A stretch of DNA of 64,000 nt from Enoplosus armatus (Eukaryota; Chordata; Actinopteri; Centrarchiformes; Enoplosidae): contig NC_092203.1 of the NCBI RefSeq assembly GCF_043641665.1, positions 11,984,873-12,048,872 on the forward strand, in the 5' to 3' direction. Below, in pieces: positions 10,768-22,995 of this stretch. The position numbers and the translations under genes are program-made. The first letter of the stretch is position 1; each line of letters begins with the position of its first letter. Under the pieces are notes generated by a model. The model was given only the letters and a program-made list of their open reading frames with translations, was not told the origin of the DNA and made no database searches.

Positions 10768-13700
10768 TTAAACTAGTTTCTGTTGCAGCATGTCAACAGC
10801 CGCCACTGCTGCTTTCTCCACCGGCTTCTCATTGGCTGTCGTCATGGTGGGCGGGTCTTTCATGATGCCCTCCACCCAGTCCACAAAGTTGGCCATGTTG
10901 GTATACACCCCATAATACCCCGGGTGCGGACAGCCCCGCCCCCAGCCGACCACGCCCGTCAGGAAGTGGGTGGAGCCGTAGAGCGTGACCAGTGGGCTCC
11001 CGTCGTCTCCACGGCAACTCTCCTGGCGACCCTCCAGGTATCCGGCACACAGCATGTTGTTGGTGAAGTTGAACTGGGTTATATGGGAGCACCGGGAGTT
11101 CTGGATGATGGGGACGGAAAACTTGCGAAGGACGGGGGAGACTGGGGCAACGGGCAGGGCACTGGGGTTCTCAGCGTTGCCCCCGGTGGTCCTCTTGCCC
11201 CAGCCGGACACGGTGTGGTAGCGGATCAGCAGGAGCTCTCGCTCCGCAAAGTCTTTGGTCGGCAGGCAAACGGGGACGGCATGGCGGTTCAAGGTGACGG
11301 GGCGACTCAGCTGCAGCAAGGCAACGTCGTTGTCACCTGTCGCTGGGACATAACCTTCATGGGCGATCGCCATGGAAACAGGTATCTTCTGTTCTGTGCC
11401 CTCTTCAGTGTCCAAGTGGTGTTCCCCTGGTAACAGAAAGAAACCGTTAAGCGAGGCATCACCAAAGTCAGATTTACAAAAGAACTTTATGGAATGACTT
11501 CACAAGCTAATTTGAAAGACTACAAACTGAAAATGTCCATTTAAATGTGACACAAGAGGAAACTTGCGAGTCAATTTGACAATGATTTAAAAGTGCAGCT
11601 AAACTGAATAGAAAGCACCGACTGGTTACCTGCCACCACAGTGAGGTTTTGGGGGTTGTTGCCGTGGATACAGTGAGCAGCGGTGACGATCCAGTCTTGA
11701 TTAATCAGTGCACCTCCACAGTGACTGTTTCCATTTAACTGAACCAGAACCTGAACAGATAGATTCCTTTTACACGTATTGAATATTTGTCACATGACAG
11801 TTTTAACTCCTGAAACTGACCTCTGAGACTCAGAACAGCAACTAGTGAACAGTTTGATCCAGATCATGATATCTCAACACCTTCGGGCCACATTAAATCA
11901 TTTTAGTCCCTTGTCTTCCCTCAACATGTAGGACAGATTTTCATTAAATTTCTTGATCCCGTTTTTGATGATGATCTTTCCTCCTCTACACCACCCTCAA
12001 ACTTACAACAGTGGTACAGCAGTGTTTACCTGCCAGGGACACTCTCCTTTGGGACAGTGGTTAGCTCCCACCAGCCTGGTCTGAACCACAACGCTCTGGT
12101 TCTCCTGTGGAGGCAGCCGACCACACGGATACTCCACTGAAACACAGAAAAAGGACTGTAAAGGACTAGCAAGGCTTGTGCTACACTCGCGTTTAGCTTT
12201 GTGTACGTGTGGACGAGCAGCTGCAATGTTGGCATCATTGTCCACATGTTCTTAATGTGTCTTAAAAGTTAGATCCACTGAATCTTCTCCAGCTGACACC
12301 GATATAAAAATAAATCACCGGCTCCAGTTTCTTGTCCAAATATAAAGATCTGATGGTTTTCTGAGAATGAACTGGTCATTTGTAGACCTTACCCTGGACT
12401 TTTCCGGTCTATCTAGCAGCAGTAGCTTTGTTAGCTTCTCCTCATAACTTTCCCCCTACTGTGCAGGGCTTCACTGCCTCTTGTTAATGTGAAGCGTACA
12501 TTTCTGAGGACGCTCAGAAGGAACGCTGAATACGCAAAGGTAGGAAGGTAGGCATAACACTTTATCACAGTAAATGTACTCAGAAAGTACTTTCTGTGCT
12601 TTAGTAGGTAGTATTTGTACCTTGAGCGACACACTTTCGCCCGTCCTCTCCCAGCTTGTATCCGTCAGCGCAGAAACATTTCCGACTTGCTCCCGAGCCG
12701 TCACAGAAATGCTGACAGTGTCCGTTCTGGTAAAGACACTTCAGTAAGTCTTCCACCACTGAGGAAAGTACAGGAAACCTTATTCAAATATAATATGCAG
12801 CATTAACATACTTTCAGAGGTAGAAGAAGTACTCAGATCTTTTACTAAAGTAAAAGTCCTGCATTCAAAATTCTATGCAAGTAAAAGTACAGTATTCAAA
12901 AGCATGTTGTTAAATATACTTAAAGTACCAAAAGTAAAAGTACGCATTTTGTATTATTAATCAGAATCAGCAAAGTCACTAAATCTTACTCTAAATGAAT
13001 TGTATTTACCTGTCTCACAGTATTGTCCTCCGAATCCCTCAGGACAGAAACACTGGTAGGAGGTCTCCATGTAGACACATGAGCCGTTGTTCTGACACGG
13101 GTTGATCAGGCAGGGGTCACGACCTGAGGCCGAGAACCACTTTACTAATATTAACTTCTCTTTAAACTAATATGGCTTCATATTTCTGGACGAATGTAAA
13201 GTGCAACAGATACTAAATGTTCAGGATCACGTGTTGAAACAAAACCAACAGAAGGAAATGCACCGCCGACAGACGACAGAAGAATGAGGATCAATAAGAC
13301 TTGATCACAGGGTTTCAACAGTAGAAAGAGAAATCAATATCTGAATTATCAAAAGAAATCAATGTACTGTCTAGAAGAAGAGTGCGTTTAGATTCTGGCA
13401 GTTTTCAGCCTCTTGTGTCGTCAGTGTTTTAAATCGACCATTAAATATATTCCCGTCAAAAGAAGCTGCAGCCGTTTACCGGATAACTTGATAATGTAGC
13501 TACAGAAATATTGTGTATGAATGTGTTTGTACATTAAAATCAAGCTTTAACTCATTTCATAAGAACTCTTTATACTTGGACCAAAACAAAGATGGTTGAC
13601 TTGGAACACTTGAATAATATAAAAGTGACCAAAAATAATAAATAAAGGCCAAAATAAAAGGTGTCACTCACGGTTATACGTCAGCCAGAACTGCTTCTGC

Positions 13701-14770
13701 ACAGAAACAAAACAATTAAACATAAACAGTTATTTCATTATACATTTCTGTCAAGTCTATTATCAATAATAACCAGGTTGCATCACTTTGTCATCTCCGG
13801 AAGATAGTTCTATCGAATGGGGATGCTAATGTGCTAACAATTTAGCACATTAAGCCAGGGATAATCCACGAAAGGTCCTTCTGGTAAAATAATGCATGAA
13901 GGGGAGTGCATTATTTCTCATAACTGCACGTGTTGGAGTCTTTATCCTGCTTATCCCATGGTCAGTAGCCAAGTGTTGTCTATTGATAGTTTGATCTTTG
14001 AGCTCCAATCGTGTTGTCACATTTGTTTTTTAAACTTAGGATAAAGCTCATGTTTCTACTCCAAAGAAACAACGAGAAAGCCTCACACTCATCACTCAGA
14101 TGCAGTCGTTTCTTTCAACTTCGAAACATCAGTGTTTTACTAATCCAGAATTGTTATTTGCACGAAAATAAAAACTTCTCAAACTACTGTATACTAACAG
14201 TAACGTTAACTGGTCTTTATGCTAACAGAGAAACAGAGACAGAGAATATTTGACTTTTAGCGATGCACATTTAAACCTGACAGACAAAAAGAAGAATTCA
14301 GACGGCGACCGGCTGACCGTCTTGTCCTCGTCTTCAAAAACTTCTCGAGCCTCCTCGTAGTCGCAGATCTCCTCGATGCATTCCCTCTCCAGGTTTCCTT
14401 GTTGCATCTCCTCCAGGAAGCCGCTGTTGGCTCGCCGCCATCTCTGCAGAACTCTGTTGGCCTCGTGTTTCTCTACAAACACTGAAACAATTAAATCAAA
14501 TTAAAAAACATCATTTATTCCAGTTTGTCAGGCAGTCATCCACACGTGGTCAGGATGGTTGCATGAACAAACTTTACATTTAGCTAAAGCAGCTGCTTTG
14601 AAAGTGCTCCCTTTAGGATAGGCCCTTCAAAACTTATTTTTTTATAGTAATTTATTTATTGAACTGTGATGTATGTAACTTACTAGCATGCAAACATAAG
14701 TACACAGACCTGCAGCAGCAGCGATGCCTGACAGCAGAATCCAGACGGTGCAGCAGCTCCTCAGCATCAT
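10768..14770 (-). CDS. f7i: Factor VII-like pseudoprotease (catalytic Ser replaced by Asp)
   Basis: A factor VII homologue predicted to be inactive. Eight coding exons: 14710-14770, 14318-14481 (Gla), 13672-13696, 13010-13123 (EGF1), 12621-12758 (EGF2), 12030-12136 (activation), 11630-11750 (His57), 10768-11426; total 1389 bases, 462 residues. It has a normal Gla domain ([14 protein letters not shown]), two EGFs, VEYPCGRLP and the activation site [18 protein letters not shown]. His (VTAAHC) and Asp (DNDVALLQL) are kept. The serine motif reads [10 protein letters not shown]: residue 195 is Asp (codon 11002-11004), 189 is Glu (11020-11022) and 197 is Ser. EGF1 lacks the Asn/Asp of the hydroxylation motif ([12 protein letters not shown]). 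Zebrafish is known to have a factor VIIi with altered critical residues that inhibits clotting; I infer orthology from this and position. The stop codon (10768-10770) overlaps an AATAAA signal. Inhibitory action is inference. Confidence 0.86.
12815..12960 (+). repeat. hAT-like MITE fragment in f7i-like intron
   Basis: It starts CAGAGGTAGAAGAAGTACTC, close to the start of the setdb2-intron element at 32872 (CAGGGGTGGAAGAAGTACTC). AGTAAAAGTAC words follow, as in other copies. No inverted partner end is seen, so it looks truncated. Family assignment rests on the CAGRGGTGG-type terminus, from memory. Confidence 0.55.
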
Positions 14771-15658
14771 GTTCAGAGTCTCCCAGTCTCAGCAGAACAA
14801 CGACAAAGAGGGATTTCAGGAGGGGCGGGGCATTTTTAGTCCACGCCCACTGAGCCCCTGACCCTCGGCACTGAAAAACACTGACTTTTTAATCAGGTCA
14901 GTAAACAAACCTGAGGAGGTTTGACTCACTACTTTCTGTGATCTTTTCTGTACATCTCATCTCTGCCCTGCAGTTTTAGTTTCTACTGACTAATAGATTC
15001 TCTGCAGTTCAGAATCCTACTTAAGTAAAAGTACACAAGTATTATCAGCTTCATGTAGTTAAAGTATCAGCAGTAAAAGTACTTGTTCTGCAGTAAAATG
15101 ACTGACATATGCTTCTATCTGTTAATACGGATTAAGCTTACCGCAATAAAGTAGCATAAAATGGAAATACTCAAGTAAAGTAAGTACCTCAAAACTGCAC
15201 TTAGATCAAGTACAGTACTAGAGTAAATGTACTTACAATACACATGACACACACACACAGGCATTGACACAGTTGCAAAATGCGCAAATAGACTTACAAC
15301 TGTGAGACTATGAGCTGTGCCACAAAACAAAATGATAAATGATCAGCAGTTATATAATCAACTAATCAATTGATGAACTAGCAGAACACAAAGCCTCACC
15401 AACATGATAAAAAACTTATTTGAGGTGTTTTATTCATACAAAGAATTATACATTACACATTAATATAATTAATATAAAATGTTAATCATAGTTTTACTGT
15501 TAAGATATCATTTTATCACCTTTTACATCAGAAGACGCCTCAATATTTAACCACGACATTATGCTTTCGTCATGAGACAATAACAGTGATTACTTGTTTG
15601 AATCTCCAAGTTGTAATTACGGTTATCAAGCTAATATGTATATATATACACAGTCACA

Positions 15659-15701
<43 letters not shown>

Positions 15702-16134
15702 CTCAGCACTAAATAATACAGAGGTTCCTGAAATATTAAACGCATGAATGCCAAAGTCTGCCATTCAAGGTAACTAAATGTAAATTTAATTAATATAGTG
15801 TTATGTAGTCAAGGAAAGTATTTTTTAACCCTCACATGACCAACTTTTATATCATCGCTAACTCCCATCCCAACATAAGCTACAGGGTCTGATCCAGCTA
15901 ACTAGCTAGTAAGCTAGCTAATCGCTCTCTCACTAATAAGCAGTTGTTGTGGTTTTTCTCAGTTTACTTGCTTATTTGATAAACTGTATATTTACGGTTT
16001 GATCATGTCAAAATGTACTTTTAATACTTTAATTCTTCCTCTTACAGTTTCCCATTATGCGTGCACAAAATGGCCGCTGTTACAGTGAATTACAAACATA
16101 AACAGAATCTGTGGATGTGCCCTGGCTCGAACTC
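14771..16134. other. Intergenic between f7 3' end and f7i-like start
   Basis: No gene was found. An AGTAAAAGTAC-rich repeat lies at about 15018-15240 and a TA microsatellite at 15669-15699. The f7i-like promoter is presumably in 14771-15000. The stretch from 15400 is AT-rich and featureless to the f7 stop codon. Confidence 0.6.
15669..15699. repeat. (TA)n microsatellite
   Basis: About fifteen TA units, preceded by interrupted TA/CA tracts from 15635. It is in the f7 3' flank. Confidence 0.95.
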
Positions 16135-19100
16135 TCAGGTTGTCAGGTTGTGTAACGAAGCCTCGGTGTTGTTCGTCGGCTGATTTGGCGTTGCCGTTCG
16201 GTTGTGGATCCACTCCAGGTAGTTGGACACTCGGGTGTAGATGCCATAGTTTCCCGGTCGGGCGCAGCCCTTCCCCCAGCTGACGATCCCCAGCAGGAAC
16301 ACCGTCTTCTTGTACTCGGTCACCAGGGGCCCGCCGCTGTCGCCTTTACACGAGTCCTGCCGGCCCTCGATGTATCCGGCGCAGAACATGTTCTCGGTGA
16401 GCTTCACGCCGCTCTCCTCCACACACTGCTGCGTCCGGATCCGTGGTACCTTCAGCCGCCGCAGGAGGTGCGAGGTGGGTCCATTCTCACCCCTCCTCCC
16501 CCAGCCGCTCACCGTGTGCGTGCTGACGGCCCAGAGGTCGCGCTCAGCCAGAGGTCGTGTCGGCAGGCAGGCTGGGACGGCGTACGTTGTGTAGACGATG
16601 GGCGACGCCAGACGAAGAAGGGCGATGTCGTTGTCGGCAGTGCTCATCACGTAGTTCTCGTGCATAATGATCTCAGATACCTGGATGAGCTGCTCCGTGC
16701 CCTCGTTCACCTCCGTGTTGTGCTCGCCTGACAGACAAAGATCAGGGTCTTGTTTAAGCCACATAGCGAGACAACAAAGCAGATTCATCTTTATTTCAAC
16801 ACTGTTAGCACAATGACTTGTACCTGCGACCACCTTCAGGAACTGAGCATCAGTGTTCTCCAGGCAGTGAGATGCTGTGAGGATCCATGTTGGTTTATAA
16901 ATCACTCCTCCACAGAAACCTTTGCCTTTATGCACCAGCAAAACCTTAAAGAACGGTAACATTTATATTTCACTTCTCCAGTGAACGATAAAGAGGTCAT
17001 ATTTTACATTAGGATGGAAAAAGATGAAGAACAACCACCAAACAAAACATGGTGTTACTCACATATAATGAGCAAATTAAAGTAAAGATTTACCACCAGC
17101 TTCATTAACAGTTCAGCTGTATTTATATATTCAATAATGTTCCGCAAATTTACTTTGAGCTTTGTAGTATTTAGCAACAAAACAAAACACGACATATTTG
17201 TTTGGAAACTTTGGGATTTCCACCAGAATCTGGTTTTGGCAGAACTTCAGAGGTTAGAGTCCAGTCAAGGAATTTCAGGACTCTCTGATACGTCCTGACA
17301 ATCAAATAACCCGAGTGAAAAGCACTGGAGTTAAAAATGAGCCAAGGCTAAGCTGTACTGAAAACACTCACTACAGTAAATGCATGAACTGTCCCTCTAA
17401 CTTCAGCGTACCTGCCAGGGGCATTCACCTTTGGGGCACTCTGTTCCCCCGACGATTCGGGCTCGAGAATCGAGCTGCTTGGCTTTGTTTTCTCCCTGCA
17501 GGACGGGGACCATGCCGCACGCTACCGACTCTGAAACCACAAAAGAAGAAGAAGCAGATATCTTTAAGGTTCATTTTTAATGAACCAGCAGAATATGAAG
17601 CCGATTTGTTTGACGGTACTTTGACAGAACGTAATGTTTTGTGTTTTATAACACTGTTTTCAAAGGTGGTGTCCCACAAGGATTAATACTGGGACCACTT
17701 CTGTTCAGCATTTACGTGCTGCCACTTGGTCACAGCTTCAAAAGAGATATAAGAATATGAAACATAAATAACAATAGAAATCATTATTGCTATGCAAATG
17801 ACACACAGATGAATCTTCCTGTAACAGCCAATGACCCAAACTTTGAAACCGTGGAAATGCTCCATTTGAGTGTGAAGAACATTGAAATATTACCTGTTGG
17901 ACCTGCCACATGCAGAATAGTTTTTAACAGTGTGTTGGGGTGATGTTGCACTATAAATAAGGTTAAGTTGAAGTCTGAAAAAAGGGGAATTTAGGACTGA
18001 TTTAGACTGTTTTTTGGTTAGTCAGGTCAGTGTGGGGGGAGGGGTTTGGTTTAAGTACTGTAAAACCCAACAGTTCAGTGTAGCAGCGAGTCTAAAGGTT
18101 AGTTATTTGGGGCCCCTGTGGAGAGGGGAGAGGTTTTCCTGCAAAGGCAACAACTACTTTTGACAAGAGACATTGAACCAGATGTTTCTGTTAAAATTAA
18201 GCCCTTAAGTGTTCAAATTCAAGACATTTTAATACTTTCTTACAATTTTGTATAAGACCAGCATTCTCCTGTTTCAGTCAAACAACAAAAACGTTTTGTT
18301 AGTGTCTGAATTAATCTGTACTTTCTGCAGCATTTATACATGTGTGTGTGTGTGTGTGTGTGTGCGCCTCCTGATGCTTGTATTTACCATCTTTCAATCT
18401 ATCATGTGAATGCATCAAATCGTCCTCCCACCTTTTGCTTCACAGCTCCGCCCATCAACGTCCAGGAAGTAGCCTTCTGCACACGAGCAGTTTAGTCCTC
18501 GTACTCCCTCCTCTTCATCACAGAAATGGTCACAGCCTCCGTTCTCCATCAGGCAGGTGTCGGGGACGGCCAGGTACTCTAAAAAAAGACATGTTAAAAT
18601 AGTTTAATAGTTTAGTTTAGAAACAAATCCAAAAGTATAAGAAAGTAGGAACCAAGAACAGAGCCTGGAGGCACTCCACGGCTCTAAACAGCAGCATCAT
18701 ACTTTTACTTGAGTAAGGATCAGAGTACTTTTTTTCATCACAAAAGAAAACGGGGGAAACCTGCTTCCCTAGCTCCATCAAAAGTGAGGAAATACACCTT
18801 CCAATGACTCCGAAGCTGCACTAGGTGGACACATTGTGTTCGTACATGTGTACAGGTTTTCCCATCTACAGACCAAGTCTCCTGAGTGGTTAGGTATCAG
18901 GAAGGTTTGTGGATTTTGCTCACCAAGCTCACAGTTGAGTCCGCTGAACTGTGGCAGGCAGTAACAGGTGTAGGATGAACCCTGGTTGAAGCAGCTGCCG
19001 CCGTTCAGGCAGGGAGTCGATTGGCAGCTGTCTGGGACTACATGACGAGAACACTGATAATTTCATGGTTCAGTTCCATGGCTCACACAATCAAGGTGTC

Positions 19101-20285
19101 GTCACTGATAATGTGTGTGTCGGCAGCTTAAAACGGTGACTTGAAGGAGGCTCATGCAGCAGTTTGAGAAGAAGAAGCACTGATCGTCAGACTGAATTAA
19201 TTACTATGACTATGAAGTTAATGGGCGGCTCATAAAATGGAGAGAACCACTGACCCACGACTCAAAAAGCTGGGTTCTGGTAAACGTAGTGTAAGATCCT
19301 GGATCGGGGTTGGAACTATCATTAGCCTTCGTTAGCAGCTAGCATGGCCCTCCGTCAGATCATGAGATTGAAACAATGGAAGAAGATGTGTGGTTGCTTA
19401 CGGTTGTATGTTCTCCAGAATTCGTCCTGAGGAAACAGAAACGAGTGACATCACTATTCATTCCCAAAATTAAAGAAAGATTATTTGGTTTGCAGTAAAA
19501 AGGAAACGAGTCCGACCGTGGTCTCGGTGTGTTCGAACACCTCCCGGGCCTCCTCATAGGAGCATTTCTCCTCCAGACACTCCCTCTTCAGATCTCCCAT
19601 CTGTAGCTCCTCAAACCAGCCCGAGTTATGCCTCCGAGTCCGGACCAGGACGCCATGAGCTCGATCTGGATCCAGAAAGACTACCAAACAGACAAGGAAG
19701 GACGAGATCAAAGGATTCCTTTAGATTTACTTTTTGTTTTAGTCATGCTAGTGGTGTGGCTCGTTGGTTAGTCCACCACTTTGATCCAGACTAAACATAC
19801 TTCAACAAATACTGGATGGATTGCCAACAAATCTGGCACAAGCATAAATTAATTATCAGGACTTTTTAATTTTGATCAAGTCAAATTTTTTATTTCGTCC
19901 AATACTTCATGACCAAATACCTGCAAAACTACTGACATTCCCATCAGCCTCAGCTGTACTTTGTGTTTAGTGCTAATTATCAATAATCTCATGCTAACAC
20001 GCTAACATGTTAGCATGCTGTTGTTAGCATTTCTTTCAAAGCACCGCTGTGTCCTAGCACAGCCTCACAGAGCTGCTAGCTGTTCACTCTTTATTTTGTC
20101 TTCATCCTCAGTGACGAACATCAGAAAGATAAACAATTCACTCTTTAAAAACATCATTTTACTTGGAGCTTACTTCTACTGCAGTCGGACATTTTGACTT
20201 TGGTTTCCTCACCTGACGCCACATGGCAGCTGGAGAAGCTGAAGACGAAGGTGAAGAAGACTCTCAGCCACATAGTTGATTTCAT
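16135..20285 (-). CDS. f7: Coagulation factor VII precursor
   Basis: Secreted zymogen of the extrinsic pathway; with tissue factor it cleaves factors X and IX. Eight exons on the minus strand: 20213-20285 (signal), 19517-19680 (Gla), 19402-19426, 18924-19037 (EGF1), 18432-18578 (EGF2), 17412-17530 (activation), 16824-16944 (His57), 16135-16727 (Asp102 and Ser195). They sum to 1356 bases, 451 residues. The Gla core is [17 protein letters not shown]1 has a hydroxylation motif with Asn ([12 protein letters not shown]). Activation site is [19 protein letters not shown]. The triad is intact: [29 protein letters not shown] with Asp189. [19 protein letters not shown] is typical of F7. The C-terminal tail has N-glycosylation sequons. 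It is the most conventional of the three F7 paralogues, hence the plain symbol. An old LINE fragment lies in the EGF2-activation intron. Confidence 0.93.
17650..17890 (+). mobile_element. Degenerate L2/CR1-type LINE reverse transcriptase fragment
   Basis: On the plus strand, antisense to f7, one frame reads [20 protein letters not shown], the motif B region of non-LTR reverse transcriptases. A second piece reads [14 protein letters not shown], a decayed form of the YADDTQ catalytic motif (one Asp is now Asn). The two pieces are in different frames and stops are present, so it is a dead intronic fragment. Confidence 0.8.
18341..18364. repeat. (TG)n microsatellite
   Basis: Twelve TG units in an f7 intron, about 65 bases from the EGF2 exon. 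Confidence 0.95.
19745..20080 (+). repeat. Dispersed teleost repeat fragment, f7 first intron
   Basis: A degenerate copy of the family at 8615-8870: shared words include TTGGTTAGTCCACCACTTTG, TGACCAAATACCTGCAAAAC and CCATCAGCCTCAGCTGTACT. It continues into TTAGCATGCT/ATGCTAAC palindromic words that the first copy lacks. Non-coding. Confidence 0.65.
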
Positions 20286-21682
20286 CAGAAGGTTTGGTGC
20301 TGTGCTGCTTCTTTGTGGACCCAAAAGTGCAAAGTCTGTTCCACCCTCCCTCCACCCTCCACCATTGATCACATGTTCCCAGTGGAGCTACCCTGTCTGA
20401 CTAAATGTGGCTTGGATTAGCCAAGAGGAGCACTGCGATGTCAGAGTTTCCTCTTTGTGCGTCCAGTACAGATACAGGTGGCATGACAGAACTAAGCATC
20501 TACTTTTTCTGAAAGTAATACGGAAACCAAACCAAGAAGGTAATTTAACAACGCTTGCTGCTTTGAAGGTACATTTCTACCTGAATAAAGAAAGGGTTTT
20601 GTCTGCTGCATGATACAGATGATTTTTAACCTGATTTTTAACTGTATTTCCAGGTAGCTGTTTCGTACGACACAAGAAAAAAATATACATGTTAAATCAT
20701 GTTGACCAACCTTCTGGGTTTTTGTCTTTCGGAAACAAAATACGCTTAGCTCTCCGACACAAGGCAAAAACTGTTTAGCCTAGCTTAGTTCAAAGACTGG
20801 GAGCAGAGGGAAACTGCTAGCCTAGCCTAACTTCACCTTCTGCAATGTAACATCTAGGATCTCATGTCAGTTTTTAGCAGCTCAAATAGGCGTGGTGCTA
20901 ATGCTGCATTCATGTCATATATGAGTTGCCGTAATTTCAGACTTTTCCGGCTTGTAAGTAGCGCTCACATGAACATCCAGGTTGTAATTACGACTTGGAA
21001 ACCCTGAAAGCTTCGATATATCCAACAGTGCTAAAAACATGGACGCCTCATGTCAACCAAAGTCCGATTGGTTAGGTAAAAAGAAAACAAAATATCTCCG
21101 CCTCCCAAACAGAAATCAACTAGCATCAACACAGAAAGAATCAGAAAGTTTTGGACATCACTTTGTCTTATTTTCTCTTTTTATTTGTTTTACAAGAACC
21201 ATTAAAGAATTAACATCTCACAGGTAAAATAATCCCTTTACATCCCACATGATGAGCCAATGACAATTTCACCTTTGACTATGAATCTGAGGACAAGACA
21301 AAAAAAGAAATTATAAAATCACTTGTGTAAGCGTAGATCATGAATATGTTTTATTGGTGTTCATCGTTGTTGAGTTAGAATATGTCAAACAGAACTATAG
21401 TGGACGATTCTGCAAAACTCTGGTTTATATTCAGTGTCTAATTTTCTTTTTTTCCATCCTACAATACTTGCGTACAGCCTCTTCAGTAGAGTTAAATTTA
21501 GGGAAAGATCAGGGTTATCATGGCCAATTAAATTGTGACTTGCAAAATCGTCCAAAATGAACGTAATTCTTGGGGATTCTTGACTGAATATGCTCTAGAA
21601 GCTTGTTAACCCTCTGTCTTTATTGATGGATTTTTTGATAATAGTGGACGATGTCACGTCCCAGTATTGACCTGAACCCGTT
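20286..21682. other. Intergenic between f7-like 3' end and f7 start
   Basis: No gene was recognised. A short piece at 20765-20830 (CTAGCTTAGTTCAAAGACTG) resembles the centre of the MITE at 4796-5154. Open frames up to about 70 codons occur but match nothing I know. The f7 promoter should lie next to 20286. Confidence 0.6.
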
Positions 21683-22963
21683 TCAGCCAGTGGACATGAT
21701 ATCCCCGATCCAGTCCAGGAAGTTGCTGACTTTGGTGTAGACACCGTACAGGTTTTCATTGGCGCACCCCTTTCCCCAGCTCACCACACCCGTCAGGAAC
21801 CAGGTTTTCTTGTAGCGCGTCACCAGAGGGCCGCCGCTGTCACCTTCGCAGGCGTCTTGGCCGCCAGTCTTCAGCCCGGCGCAGAGCATGTTCCTGGTGA
21901 TGTTGAGCTTGGTGTGGAGGCGGCACTCCTGCAGAGGGACCCTCGGCAGCACCAGCCGCTGGAGTAATGTGGCAGGGGGACCGAATCGCGACAGGCGGCC
22001 CCAACCGGACACGGTGGAGTGACGGACAGTGGCCAGTGTTCGGCTGATGGAGCTGTTCTGGGCAGGAAGGCAAATGGGAACCACGTACAGTCCCAGTTTC
22101 ACTGGGCGCTGAAGCTTCAGCATGGCCAGGTCGGTGTCGGAGCTGGACTTGTTGTAGCCGCGGTGGATCACCACTTTGACCACCTGCCGCTCCTGCTCAG
22201 TCTTCTCATCCATGTCTCGGTCATGTTCACCTTTACAGAGACAGCACTTTTATGTTTCACATTTTATATCAAATTAAAAACAGCATATCCACATACTAGC
22301 TGTACACCTAGCTTTAGACTTTTACTCATTACTAGCATGTTTAGCTTTTAGCATCCCTTGGAAACGCATTCCTTCTACATTTTTGTGTGTTTCTTATGCC
22401 ATGTATGTGTTGTCAAATTAGTGAATCTGTTTCTTGTTGTTTTCTGGATTTGCTTGTGTTTTCTTAAGTTGCGGTGCGTTCAGCGTTCTTGGCCGTCGTA
22501 CAAAAGGCAAAGAAATATAAGTAGATGATGATAGATAACAAGTAGCCAAGGCAGTATATTACGGAGTCTTACCCACAATGACATGGAAGATGGTGGCAGG
22601 TTTTCTCCAAACACAGTGAGCTGCAGTTAAAACCCACCGATCTGACAGGACGATCGCTCCGCAGGTATACACACCATGTTTAGTTAGCATAGCCTGAGCA
22701 GAGAAGCAGTGTTATCATCATGTTCTGTCTTTCAAATCATTCTCAGTTACCAAAATCTGGACAGGAGTGTCAAATTAACAGGATGCTAAAGGATTAGATT
22801 CATTCGATTAATCAGGAGATTAGTGCCGAAAACATATCGCACGATATTTCAAATGTTCATTTTCAAAACTTTTTATTGGGGTGTTGACATACGTTTCTCA
22901 GCTGGATATCTCAAACCCTGGGCACATAAAACTCCCACTATCTACACGGCTAGAAAATAAAAT

Positions 22964-22995
<32 letters not shown>

